NCBI RefSeq assembly: GCF_001571405.1 | Contig: NZ_BCNX01000006.1 | Span: 310,001 to 374,000, forward strand | Length of the DNA: 64,000 nucleotides | Origin: Methanoculleus thermophilus | GTDB taxonomy: Archaea; Halobacteriota; Methanomicrobia; Methanomicrobiales; Methanoculleaceae | Reading direction: 5' to 3' | Part shown: in pieces, positions 18,787-28,098 of the stretch | Numbering within the stretch: position 1 is the stretch's first letter | How the letters are laid out: every line of letters begins with the position of its first letter | The notes under the pieces: model-generated | What the model was told of the DNA's origin: nothing | Database searches by the model: none | The model's input: only the letters and a program-made list of their open reading frames with translations | Made by a program: the position numbers and the translations under genes

Positions 18787-19372
18787 GCGCGTAGATCACG
18801 GTGCTCCACGTCCAGCCGGCGAGGGCGAGCAGGATCGCGATGGCCGAGACGATGGGGACAACCATCCCCCGTCTGCTTCCGCGCCATAGATCGGTGCCGG
18901 GATGAACGAGGCGGCCGCTGTGTGTGGCGTAGAACCACTGCGCGGCAAACAGCAGGCCGATGGCGAGGAGGTTTGCCTCGAAGATGACCGCCGCGAAGAT
19001 CTCGTCCGGGTAGTCGCCGATAAGGGAGACGGAGAACGGCACGAGCGCAACAAACATGAGCGCCGTGATGTTGATCCAGAGGAAGCGGCGGTCGATAACC
19101 TTGAGATGGTCTACCTGGGCGTGATGGGCTATCCAGAAGGCGGCAAGGATGAAGAAGGCGAGGAAGTAGTGGTAGAGGTCGGGGAGGTAACCGGCGAGCA
19201 TTGCCATGAGGGCGGCGTCCGAGAGGTCGTGGGCCCCCTCCGGAACGTCAAGGCTGATGACGAGGAGGGTCATGGCGAAGGCGAATATGCCGTCGGTGAG
19301 TGCCTCCATCCTGTTCTTCGGAAAGCCGGCTGGTGCTCCGGCATCTCTGCCAGTTTCGTCTTCTCGGGCCAT
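18746..19372 (-). CDS. TMEM175/DUF1211 family membrane protein
   Basis: The 208-residue protein belongs to the DUF1211 family, whose better-known members (TMEM175) are potassium channels built from one or two six-helix units. This one has six predicted membrane helices. The first carries the family motif in the form RMEALTDGIFAFAMTLL, where many members have RxxxFSD. Prokaryotic members form tetrameric potassium channels, so that role is likely but inferred. Its 3' end overlaps the fused agmatine enzyme on the opposite strand by 41 nt. Confidence 0.87.
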   Translation of the reverse strand: MAREDETGRDAGAPAGFPKNRMEALTDGIFAFAMTLLVISLDVPEGAHDLSDAALMAMLAGYLPDLYHYFLAFFILAAFWIAHHAQVDHLKVIDRRFLWINITALMFVALVPFSVSLIGDYPDEIFAAVIFEANLLAIGLLFAAQWFYATHSGRLVHPGTDLWRGSRRGMVVPIVSAIAILLALAGWTWSTVIYALIPLVMRFLPPSR

Positions 19373-19420
19373 CTCGAATGATCCCTGATAAGGAATGAGG
19401 GTCCGTTCCAGCGGGTTCTC

Positions 19421-19930
19421 TCACCATGCGTTCTGGTGCACTCTATCCTCGCGGTAGCGGTCAACCGGCGGGGGGCGTGCGGCCGGGTGGCCAAGTGTGA
19501 CGAGGGCGAAGGGAAGAACGGAGTCCGGGAGCGAGAAGAGGTTTGCAAACCCGAGCACCCGATCGGGGTCCGGGTAGATGGCAGTCCAGACCGCGCCGAG
19601 CCCGAGCGCGTGAGCAGCGAGGAGGATGTTTTGGGTCGCCGCGGCGCAGCCCTGCACCGAGATGTCGCGGTCTTCCGGGTGGCTTAAGTCCGCACAGACG
19701 AGGATCGCGAGCGGTGGAGGTGGGCGGATCTTGGCATACGGGCTGACGGCAGGAATTCTAGCGAGAATATCCGGGTCGTCGATGGCGATAAAGTGCCAGG
19801 GCGGCTCGCTCCCGGAGAACGGTGCCTGCATCGCGGCGGCGAGGAGGCTTTTCGCCGTCTCCGGAGCGACCGGACGATCGGTGTACTCCCGTACGCTTCG
19901 CCGGGTCAGAATTGCTTCGAGGGCGTCCAT
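19421..19930 (-). CDS. Nitroreductase family protein
   Basis: This FMN-dependent oxidoreductase of about 169 residues begins MDALEAILTRRSVREYTDRP, in which RRSVRxY is the FMN phosphate-binding start of the family. It continues with LLAAAMQAPFSGSEPPWHFI and a GLGAVWTAIYPD segment. It is short but complete; such small methanogen members often have unknown substrates. The ATG at 19930 has AGGGGT upstream and matches the usual family start; the open frame continues to 20080 but overlaps the end of the broken SagB-like gene. It is transcribed in the same direction as that gene, 28 nt downstream. Confidence 0.9.
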   Translation of the reverse strand: MDALEAILTRRSVREYTDRPVAPETAKSLLAAAMQAPFSGSEPPWHFIAIDDPDILARIPAVSPYAKIRPPPPLAILVCADLSHPEDRDISVQGCAAATQNILLAAHALGLGAVWTAIYPDPDRVLGFANLFSLPDSVLPFALVTLGHPAARPPPVDRYREDRVHQNAW

Positions 19931-19958
19931 GATGGACCCCTGTGGACGGTTCTTGACT

Positions 19959-20699
19959 TCAAACATTCCCCGGGATCCCTCTCCCCACCGGCATAAGGTA
20001 GAGCGGCACCGTCTCCTCCGAAAGCTTGAGGACCTCGCGAACCGCGGCATCGTCGAACGCCCCCATGGCAACGGTAGCAAGATTCATCGTCTCTGCCTGG
20101 AGGTAGACATTCTGGGCAGCATGCCCGGTCTCCATGTATACGAACTGCATCCCCCGTTCTTCGCCGTATTTTGCGATCGTTCGCTCGGGGTCCGCGGCGA
20201 TGACGAGCGTTGCCGGGGCGTCGCCGACCTGAGTCTGGTTGCGCGCCGCAACCTTGAGGGCCTCCCGCAGGTCCCCTCTCTCGAGGCGGACGAGTTGATG
20301 CCCCGCGGGATCGTAGTGGTAGGTCCCCGGCTCGAGATCGGTGACGCTTCCCGCGACGAGGTAGACCTCCAGGGGGTAAAGTGCGCCGGCGGAAGGTGCG
20401 GTCCGGTGGCCCGTGCTGTCCGTGATCCCTTGCGCTGCCCAGAGGACCTACCCGATCTCGGCGAGCGTGAGCGGCGTTTCGGCATAGACCCGGACCGACC
20501 GCCGGTTGCTGAGTGCCTGCTCTACGGAGATGCCGCTCTAGGTCCTTGGTTAGGGGTGGGTGATGACACTCTCTTCCTGTGGTGTCGACGTGCTGTTCTC
20601 ACCCGGTGTCTGGAGTGTACCGATACATCCTGCGGCAAGAACTGCCATTGCGAGCAGCGCACTGATGATGATGCCTGCGTGCAGATATCTCCGATTCAT
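19959..20699 (-). pseudogene. SagB-type nitroreductase-like lipoprotein gene with three in-frame stops
   Basis: Read without interruption from ATG 20699, this frame gives a 246-residue SagB-type dehydrogenase. It has a lipoprotein signal (MNRRYLHAG..., ending LAMAVLAAGC), a short Thr/Ser/Pro linker, NRRSVRVYAETPLTLAEIG, then VLWAAQGITDSTGHRTAPSA, ALYPLEVYL and the C-terminal METGHAAQNVYLQAE block. Three codons are stops: TAA at 20550-20552, TAG at 20538-20540 and TAG at 20448-20450. Family patterns suggest Glu, Glu and Gln at these places, each one base from the stop seen. No frameshift is present and the rest looks well preserved. It may be a recent pseudogene, an assembly problem or, much less likely, stop readthrough. 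Confidence 0.8.
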
Positions 20700-20744
20700 A
20701 ATATCGAAGTGAAATTCCTGGGCTATGATGGTTACCGATTCATC

Positions 20745-22241
20745 TTATCGTTTCTTCATTATCTTCTCCCGCCCCTTTCTGCGGTATCTGACCAATGAGA
20801 AGGGGAACTTCACGAGGTCGCGAAGACCACCTGCCGACGAGAAGTTTTGCATATCGCGCCTGACCCCGGCGAGAAGTTCGTCGACGACCTCCTGCTCCTT
20901 TGCCTCGCCTTCTTCCTGCACAGACGTCAGGCGATGAATTGAGTACAGCCCGAGGATGAAGGCGAAGAGGAAGAAGAACTCCCACTGCTGAAGATCGAGT
21001 GTGACAAAGACGAGTTCGCGTGCCGGGTCCCTCCAGATCAGAGTCCAGATGAGCTCACGCTCGGCAAAGAAGTCCACAAGAAGCCCGCCGAGGATCGGAG
21101 CCACCCCGGCGGCGACCGAATTGGCGAACGTGCTCGCTGCAAGGTAACTGGTTGCCTGGCCCTTTGGAGCCAGTTTCAGGCCGATGTTCCCCGAGGCAAG
21201 CGAGACCCCCGCAAGCGAGATCCCCATTAGGATGTGAATGAGGATGAGGAGGGGATAGGTCAGGATGTAGACATCGGGGAGGGTGACGAACATCCATGCA
21301 AAGATCGCGAGCATATAGAGCGGTCCGCTCACTGCGAGGACAGATTTGTTGGAGTACCGGTCGGCAACACCTCCCCATGACCGGTAGAAGGCGATATTCA
21401 TGATCTGGCTGAGGACGCTGAGACCGACGACGAGCGAGACGTCAAGACCAATCCTCTGGAGCATATAGACCGTGAAGAATGGGGAGGCGAGGTTGACGGC
21501 AAAGTTCCACGAGGCAAGGAAGATGATGAGGTTCTTGAAGTTGAGATCCGCAAACGGCTTTTTGATCGCGGCAAAGAGGCCGTCCTCCTCGTATTCGACG
21601 ACCATCCTGGGTTCTGGCGTGCGGGCGAGGAACGTGATCCCGATAAGGCCCGCGATGAGTCCTAGGGCAAAGAGGACGGAGTAGCCGTAGGTCGGGAGGT
21701 CAGGGAAGGCGATCTCCCACGAATCGATGAAGAACCCGGCAACGAGGCTGACGACGAGTGCAAGCGCTGTGGAGAGCGTGAGTCTGTTGGAGAAGAATGC
21801 GCCAAGCCGGTCCTGCGGTATCAGGTCACGCATCCAGGAGTTCCAGCCGCAGTGAGAGATTGCCGAGAATGCTGAGTACAGGACAATCGATGCGATGAGC
21901 ACGAATATCCCCTGCCCGGGCGAGAGGAAGAACGGTATCAGAATGATAGGGACCCAGCAGAGGCGTGCCACGAGGGAGGCCGTAACAACGATCAGTCTCC
22001 GCTTCCGTATGCGGTCGACGACGTAGATGGACGGGATCTGCAGGAGTTCTGCAAGGGGCGAGATGGCGGAGAGCAGGCCGATCACGGTGTTCGAGGCCCC
22101 GAGTTGCAGGGCGAAGGCTACAAGGAAGATGCCGCCGGTCAACGTCACCATCGCTTGGGTGGCAAGGCCGTCCCAGATGACGAGTTTCAAGCCGTGGCCG
22201 ATCTCTTCGTCTGTTAGCCCCTCTTTTGTCTCAAAGACCAT
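20745..22241 (-). CDS. Major facilitator superfamily transporter
   Basis: The 498-residue protein has about twelve membrane helices in two halves, typical of MFS transporters. The cytoplasmic loop after helix 2 contains VVDRIRKRRLIVV, a version of the MFS loop motif, and the equivalent loop of the second half reads GGVADRYSNKSVL. The last 60 residues form a long charged cytoplasmic tail. The substrate is unknown. Upstream, an ATTTTTATACAG TATA box (about 22390-22378) could serve this gene with a leader of about 120 nt. It stands alone, not in an operon with the SDR gene beyond it. Confidence 0.88.
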   Translation of the reverse strand: MVFETKEGLTDEEIGHGLKLVIWDGLATQAMVTLTGGIFLVAFALQLGASNTVIGLLSAISPLAELLQIPSIYVVDRIRKRRLIVVTASLVARLCWVPIILIPFFLSPGQGIFVLIASIVLYSAFSAISHCGWNSWMRDLIPQDRLGAFFSNRLTLSTALALVVSLVAGFFIDSWEIAFPDLPTYGYSVLFALGLIAGLIGITFLARTPEPRMVVEYEEDGLFAAIKKPFADLNFKNLIIFLASWNFAVNLASPFFTVYMLQRIGLDVSLVVGLSVLSQIMNIAFYRSWGGVADRYSNKSVLAVSGPLYMLAIFAWMFVTLPDVYILTYPLLILIHILMGISLAGVSLASGNIGLKLAPKGQATSYLAASTFANSVAAGVAPILGGLLVDFFAERELIWTLIWRDPARELVFVTLDLQQWEFFFLFAFILGLYSIHRLTSVQEEGEAKEQEVVDELLAGVRRDMQNFSSAGGLRDLVKFPFSLVRYRRKGREKIMKKR

Positions 22242-22516
22242 ACGTTGTCCGGTCTCCGTTTACGATGCTCAGGGATGCTCTTTGCTGCGCTGAGCCGCCC
22301 GGTGGCAGGCAGGCCTGCTCTACAGTGAATACTCCACAGCGGGCCCTGTTCCGGACAGCCGGTTTCGGGACCTACTGTATAAAAATAGGATTATATTAAG
22401 ATGTTTAAACAAGTCACCTGGTTCGATTGAGTTTTCAGGTAGCCATCCGGGACTGATCCCGGCTGTTCACCGGCAGGAACTCTTTGAGCCTATCGTTTAC
22501 TTTAATCTCGTCACTC
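22242..22516. other. Intergenic region upstream of the MFS gene
   Basis: This 275-bp stretch holds no gene that I can support. It contains an AT-rich block (22378-22412) with a TATA box on the minus strand for the MFS gene and a GC-rich leader with a small CAGGCCTG palindrome. Confidence 0.5.
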
Positions 22517-23329
22517 TTAACTTCCCAACGACCACGGCGTTCTGAAATCGTTACAGAGGGTCAACCCGCCGTCAACGTAGATCGTCTGCCCGGTGATGTA
22601 AGCGGCTTCATCCGATGCAAGGAAGGCGAAGACCGCGGCGATCTCCTCCGGCTCCCCGGCGCGGCCGAGTGGAATATGCCCCTCGACGAGGGCTTTCTTC
22701 TCCGGGTCTTCCGCCCATTCACGGTTGATCGGGGTTCTAATCGCGCCCGGAGCGACCGTGTTGACCCGGATACCCTGTCCGGCATACTCGAGTGCAAGAG
22801 TCTTCCCGAGAGCTCCAAGTCCCGCTTTGCTTGCGGCGTATGGGGCATACTGGGGTTTTGGCATGGTCTCGTGGACCGAGGTGTTGTTGAGGATCACGCC
22901 CCCGCCGCCCCGGTCGAGGAAGTGCCTGATCGCTTCCCGTGAGCAGAGGAACGCGCCCCGGAGGTTCACCGCGAGGACCCGATCGTAGGCGTCCATACTC
23001 ATCTCGTGGGTTGGGCTTGCGGCCTGGATACCGGCGTTGTTGATCAGGACATCAATCCTCCCCCAGGCCTTGAGAACCTCATCGAAGATGCGCTTGACGT
23101 CCTCTTCGTTTGCGACGTCCCCCTGGACAAGCATCCCCTTGCACCCCCTCTCGCGGATGAGGCTGCAGGCACCTTGAGCCTCCCCAAGCGTGATCTCCGC
23201 CTCCGTCTCGCTTGCATGGTAGTTGATCGCGACGTTTGCGCCTTCATCCGCAAACCTGATCGCCGTCGATCGGCCGATGCCGGTCGAGCCGCCGGTAATC
23301 AGGACGTTCTTTCCTTCCAGTCGCTTCAT
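22517..23329 (-). CDS. SDR family oxidoreductase (glucose 1-dehydrogenase-like)
   Basis: A classical short-chain dehydrogenase of 270 residues. It has the Rossmann TGGSTGIGRS nucleotide-binding motif at residues 12-21, the NNAG motif (VLINNAGIQ) and the catalytic triad with Ser in NTSVHET and YxxxK in YAPYAASKAG. The ending TGQTIYVDGGLTL is standard. It resembles the glucose 1-dehydrogenase subgroup, but the substrate cannot be fixed from sequence. An NADP preference is plausible because no acidic residue ends the second strand (INYHASE). Confidence 0.9.
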   Translation of the reverse strand: MKRLEGKNVLITGGSTGIGRSTAIRFADEGANVAINYHASETEAEITLGEAQGACSLIRERGCKGMLVQGDVANEEDVKRIFDEVLKAWGRIDVLINNAGIQAASPTHEMSMDAYDRVLAVNLRGAFLCSREAIRHFLDRGGGGVILNNTSVHETMPKPQYAPYAASKAGLGALGKTLALEYAGQGIRVNTVAPGAIRTPINREWAEDPEKKALVEGHIPLGRAGEPEEIAAVFAFLASDEAAYITGQTIYVDGGLTLCNDFRTPWSLGS

Positions 23330-23522
23330 CTCACCTCACCTCCAGGTGGTCCGGGCACCCTGTGGAGTGTGTAGTTTATGAAATCTTGGGTGTGGGCGGG
23401 GGCCGCGGTGAAGAACCGAAAGACCGTTAATACCCCTTCACGATACCATTAAATCTGGTTGTCCACTGCTCGTGCGCCCGAACCGGCGCCGGAGGCCGGA
23501 CGGGGCGGGAGATGTATGCGAG

Positions 23523-23909
23523 ATGATCGGAACAGGTGGTGAAGATACGCGGATACTTGTCGTCGAGGATGACGGCATCATCGCGTTCGATATGGTGTCC
23601 CGCCTTGAAAAACTCGGGTACGGGGTTGTTTCGATTGCAGCGACAGGGGCTGATGCGATCCGCCGGGCGGAAGAGCTGCGGCCGCACCTGGTCTTCATGG
23701 ATATCACGCTCATGGGTGATATGGACGGTATCGAGGCGGCGAAGATCATTCGTGACCGCTTCGGCAGCCGCATTGTTTACGTCACCGGACACTCGGATCC
23801 TTCCATCAAAAACCGGGCAATGGCAACGTCCCCCGCCAGATACATCTTAAAGCCATATACCACCGCGGATCTGATCTGCGCGATCAGGTGCGCTCTCCGG
23901 CCGGAGTAG
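23523..23909 (+). CDS. Single-domain response regulator
   Basis: A CheY-like receiver of about 128 residues with no output domain. It has the acidic pair in LVVEDDGII, the phospho-accepting Asp in LVFMDITLMGDMDGIEA, the Thr in VYVTGHSD and the Lys in YILKPY. The start at 23523 gives the usual receiver length; the frame is open from 23472 but that part is arginine-rich and unlike the family. Its 3' end overlaps the convergent histidine kinase gene by 26 nt. The pair probably form one pathway, although they cannot be in one operon. Confidence 0.93.
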   Translation: MIGTGGEDTRILVVEDDGIIAFDMVSRLEKLGYGVVSIAATGADAIRRAEELRPHLVFMDITLMGDMDGIEAAKIIRDRFGSRIVYVTGHSDPSIKNRAMATSPARYILKPYTTADLICAIRCALRPE

Positions 23910-25116
23910 CCCCGAGAGGGGGCACGTGCGGCTCCTCTCCGTTGAAGGCGATCGTCACCGTCGTGCCGCCGTCTCCCCGTATTGAGATCTCACCGCCCAG
24001 GTACTGCTCGACGAGGTATCGAACTGAGGGAAGGCCGGGGGTGGTGCCCGCGGCAATCTCCATTCCTTCCGGGATACCCACCCCGGTGTCCCGGACGGTA
24101 ATGGTATATCTGCCTGTATGGTCGCGGTCGATCGCCAGTTCCATCGATCCGGTCATTCCGTCGGGGAATGCGTGCTGGATGACGTTGACAATCCGCTCGG
24201 TGAGGATGAATCCGGTGAACTGGGCAAGTTCGAGCGGCATCTCGACCCCCGGGGCACGCACTTTCCAGGCGATCTTCTCCGGGGGCACGTTGTAGGTCCT
24301 AAAGAGGGTGCCGGCGAGGCGGGCAATGTAATCCGCCATGCGGACACGGCTGAGGTTCTGCGAGAGGTGGAGTTCTTCGTGGGCGAGGGCGAGCGAGAGG
24401 ATCTGCTGCTCGGTTGCCCGGACTGCTCTTCGTGCAGCGGGGTCGGTAAGGTGTGAGGTCTGCAGGTGCATGATGCTCGACACCGTCTGGAGTGCGTTGC
24501 GCATCCGGAAGTGAATGGCGTGGATCAACGCATCCTTCTCCTCCAGTGCTTTCCTGAGGTCCTGCATCGCTTCGACCTCGCGGGTGACGTCTTCTAGGAT
24601 GACGGTCACCCCCGGTGCGCCGTCCTCGAAGACGATCGGGATGAACGTCGCGTGGAACTTCATCGTGTGCCCGTCCACTTCCCAGGGGAGTTTGCACCTG
24701 CGCTCCTGTCCCCGGAGAGCGGCGTGTATCATTTCGGTGATCTGCTGGCGGATGGGGCGGTCCGGGAGGAATGCCTCAATCGGATAACCGACGATCTCAT
24801 CTCTGCCGGGGCAGAACTCGGTGCAGAATGCAGTATTGGCGAATACAATGCACAGGTTCCGGTCGAGGACGACGATCAGGTCGGATGTCAGCCCGAGGAG
24901 CGCAGAGACCGGCACCCGGTGCGCGAGGGTGTAGAGTTTCGCCGCCGCAACCCTGCGCACCTCGACCTGGCCTGCGGCATGGAGCATGCTCATGTACTTT
25001 GCCGTCACGTTTCTGCCGATGCCGAGTTTTCGGGAGATCTCGAGGATACTGAGTCCGTGAGGTTCCTTACGGAGGAGTTTCTTGATCTCTTCGAGTTCGA
25101 GCATCTCGCTCGTCAT
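23884..25116 (-). CDS. Sensor histidine kinase with N-terminal HTH and PAS domain
   Basis: The protein of about 410 residues has an unusual order. Residues 5-65 form a helix-turn-helix (SILEISRKLGIGRNVTAKYM), then comes a PAS domain (about 75-190) and a kinase domain of the HisKA_2/HWE type with the phospho-acceptor His in HFRMRNALQTVSS. The ATPase domain has ERIVNVIQHAF, DTGVGIP and GGTTVTIAF. It has no membrane helix, so it senses a cytoplasmic signal. The start at 25116 has GGAGGAGGC upstream; ATG 25152 would add 12 residues without such a site. The N-terminal HTH could bind DNA or act only as a dimer interface. A TATA-like CATAAATAACC lies near 25165. Confidence 0.88.
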   Translation of the reverse strand: MTSEMLELEEIKKLLRKEPHGLSILEISRKLGIGRNVTAKYMSMLHAAGQVEVRRVAAAKLYTLAHRVPVSALLGLTSDLIVVLDRNLCIVFANTAFCTEFCPGRDEIVGYPIEAFLPDRPIRQQITEMIHAALRGQERRCKLPWEVDGHTMKFHATFIPIVFEDGAPGVTVILEDVTREVEAMQDLRKALEEKDALIHAIHFRMRNALQTVSSIMHLQTSHLTDPAARRAVRATEQQILSLALAHEELHLSQNLSRVRMADYIARLAGTLFRTYNVPPEKIAWKVRAPGVEMPLELAQFTGFILTERIVNVIQHAFPDGMTGSMELAIDRDHTGRYTITVRDTGVGIPEGMEIAAGTTPGLPSVRYLVEQYLGGEISIRGDGGTTVTIAFNGEEPHVPPLGATPAGERT

Positions 25117-25152
25117 GCAGATCGCGCCTCCTCCGTACTTCTCCGCTGCCAT

Positions 25153-25567
25153 GGTGGTTATTTATGATGTCCGCTCACCATAATTGTTGATATCTTGCCT
25201 CTGGAGAACCGGCTTGTGTGTAAAAAATTCATTTTTTTGCAAAAAATTCGAAATACGTTTCGAGAGGCTAAATTTTATTTCACAACATTTATCATAATCT
25301 TAGAGTGATCTGCATATAGTATATGCATGCATATATGCGTGCATATCCGCGGGGCGAATCACTCACCCGGGGTTCTCCCCGATATCCCGTGGGACCTGGT
25401 CAGGTCCTCTGCACCACCACCCTAGACCCACCGGCGGCAGAGCACACCCGAATCATACACACCGGGGGGCAGAGAGCCCTTTCCCGTTGCCGCACGAGTT
25501 CTTCCTGACCTAGTCCGCCTTCGGACGGAAGCATCGTCCATCGTCCCCGGGATGACCAATAAAGGGG
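25153..25567. other. Long intergenic region with palindromes
   Basis: No gene is supported in 415 bp. The left part is AT-rich and carries the inverted repeat CGAAA-TACG-TTTCG (25249-25262) and TATA-like stretches. Near the middle is the perfect 14-bp palindrome ATATGCATGCATAT inside an alternating purine-pyrimidine tract (about 25312-25345). The right part is GC-rich with a GGACCT-GGTC-AGGTCC hairpin (about 25390-25405) and a TCCG-CCTT-CGGA hairpin (about 25514-25525). The last 200 bp may be a structured leader of the chemoreceptor gene or a small RNA. Confidence 0.45.
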
Positions 25568-28083
25568 ATGAACTACGTGGAGAGGATACTGGAACCATTA
25601 GATGACAATACTTTCAACTCCGGTAATGACTGTGGAATAAGCGCTGACCTCATAAGGTTGCTTAAAAACGCCGTCGATGGGAGGTTCGAACCGGTGGGGC
25701 TCCCGGCCGGATTTAGAGAGAGCGGTGCGGTGGAGGCTCTTGAGTTGATGGCCGATGCCCGGACGGTCCTCCTGAAGAACCCCCTTCCCATGGTCCTCAC
25801 CGACGTCGGCCTCAACGTCCTCGATCTCAACGATGAGGCGCTCGAACTTTTCGGATGGAGCCGCGAAGAGGCCCTGCACCTGAACATCAAGGACATTGAC
25901 ATCCTCGACCTGAATGGCAAGAGCGTCGCCGACGCCGTGCGCGAGAAACGCCCCATCTCCAGCGAGTTGAAGATCCGGTGCCCGAAGGGCATCCTGTTCC
26001 TCAAGACCTGGAGCATTCCTCTGCTTGACGCCGCCGGCAACGTCAAGAGAGTGCACATGCAATTTGTGGACGTCACCGCGGAGAAGAATGCGGCTGCGGA
26101 TACTGCCGCCTGGTATGAGTCGATCCTTGACGCGGTCCCATTCCCCATCTCGGTCACCGATCTTGAGATGAACTGGACGTTCGTCAACAGGGCCACGGAA
26201 ACCTTCCTCGGGCGGACGAGGGCGGAGCTCATGGGCCGGCAGTGCAGCGAGTGGCAGGCAAACATCTGCAAGACCCCTAACTGCGGCATCGCCTGCCTCC
26301 GGCGCGGGCAGCACCAGACGCTCTTCGAGCAGAACGGCGGCAACTTCCAGGTCGACGTCTCCTACATCAAGAATGCCCGGGGCGAGAACGTCGGCCACGT
26401 CGAGATCGTGCAGGATATCTCGGTTATGGTCAAAGCCTCCAGGTACATGGAGGGCGAGGTCCAGCGGCTTGCCGGCAACCTGAGCCGGCTTGCGGCGGGG
26501 AACCTGGACTTTGACACCAATATCGCCCCTGCGGACCGGTACACCGAGGACGTTCGGCGGAGTTTCGTCAAGATCATGGAGAGCCTCACGAGTGTCCGCG
26601 ACAGACTGGGTGCAATGATCGAGGATGCCGAACTGCTGGAGCAGGCAGCGCAGGACGGGCGCCTGCAGGTCCGGGCCGACGCCACGCGGCACGAGGGTGA
26701 GTTCCGCACAATCATCGAGGGTCTCAACGCCACGCTGGACGCGGTCGTCACGCCGCTTACCGAGGCGAATGGTGTCCTCCAGCGGATGGCCGTCAATGAC
26801 TACACAGTGCGGATGACCGGCCAGTATCAGGGAACCTATGCGGAGGTCGCGACGGCCATCAATCGGGTCATAGACCAGGTCAACCGCGTCGCCGATGTCT
26901 TTGACGGATCAGTCATGGTGACCTCTCCGACCGCGAAGCGCTTGCGAAAATCGGCCGCCGTTCTGAGCAGGATCGGCTTGCCCCGGCCGGTCTGCGCACT
27001 TTGGAGACCCTCCATACCCTGGTTACCGAGACTGAGATGCTGACTCGTGCGGCCCAGAATGGGCAGCTCGGCGTGCGTGCCGATGCAACACAGCACGAAG
27101 GGGAGTATCGCAAGATCGTGGAGGGGATCAACGAGACCCTGGATACCATCGTCGTTCCCTTCAAGATGGTAAAAGAGGCTATCGCCCAGCTCGAGAGCAG
27201 CACGCAGGAGACGAGCAAGAGTTCCGACGAGATTGCAAAGGCGGCCGAACAGGTGGCGGTGACGAGCCAGAAGTGTGCAGACTTCTCAAGGCAGGTGCTC
27301 AAAGAGATCGAGGGCATCGGGAACCAGATGGCGGATCTCTCCGCCTCCAACGAGGAGATTGCGAGCACTGTGCAGGAAGTGCTCTCTGTGAGCAATGAAA
27401 CGGCCCGGATCGGAAAAGGGGGTCTGGAACTTGGAGAGGCCACCAAACAGAAGATGGCTGCCGTTGAGGAGATCTCCCGGCAGAGCATGGAAGAGATCGT
27501 CAGGCTCAACGGACAGATGGCCGAGATCGGCAAGATCGTGAAACTCATCAACGACATCGCCAACCAGACCAACCTCCTCGCGCTCAACGCCGCGATCGAG
27601 GCCGCCCGGGCCGGGGAGCACGGCCGCGGGTTCGCGGTCGTCGCAGGCGAGATCCGCAACCTTGCCGGAGAGTCCAAGAAGGCGAGCCACAACATCGAAG
27701 ACCTTATCGCCTCGATCGTTGCGAACAGCAATAGGACCGCAACGAACATGGAGCAGGTCTACGCGGAGATCGAGGAAGGCGTCGAGAGCGTCAACCGCAC
27801 GATCGCCGAACTGAAGAAGATCGTCTCCGGGGCGGAGACGGTCAGCGGCGATGTGGGTGAGATCGCCCGGGCTATCGAGAACCAGGCGAACGTCGGGAAC
27901 CGCGTTGTCGAGGCGATGGACGAAGGAACCCGCCTGATCAAAGAGACCCAGGCGCAGGTGGAGAACCTGGCGTCTCTCTCTGAAGAGACGAGCGCTTCGA
28001 CCGAGGAGATCGGGAGCGCCGCGCACGAACTCAACGACATGGCAGGCAATCTCAAGGCAACCATGCAGCGGTTCTCCTTCTAG
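25568..28083 (+). pseudogene. Soluble methyl-accepting chemotaxis protein, frameshifted
   Basis: The intact product would have about 838 residues and no membrane helix. The first frame (25568 to a stop near 27041) encodes two PAS domains and a first HAMP-like repeat (EQAAQDGRLQVRADATRHEG). The second frame carries another copy of that repeat ([20 protein letters not shown]), then the MCP signalling domain with its hairpin tip [20 protein letters not shown] and ends at 28083. The frames meet near 26905: GAC-GGA-TCA in frame 1 should read GAC-CGG-ATC, so one C is missing. In the restored frame the product continues [16 protein letters not shown], a normal HAMP sequence. This is a fresh mutation or a sequencing error. 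cheW follows at once. Confidence 0.85.
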
Positions 28084-28098
28084 AGCGGGGTGTGGAGA

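Noticed and set aside
20448-20552. TAG codons read as pyrrolysine in the SagB-like gene
   Set aside because: One of the three stops is TAA, which pyrrolysine cannot explain. No pyl genes are in the window, and Methanomicrobiales generally lack them.
25380-25450. GGTCAGGTCC motif resembling SRP RNA helix 8
   Set aside because: The expected GGAAGGGAGCAGCC partner is missing; after the motif the sequence does not fit the SRP fold.
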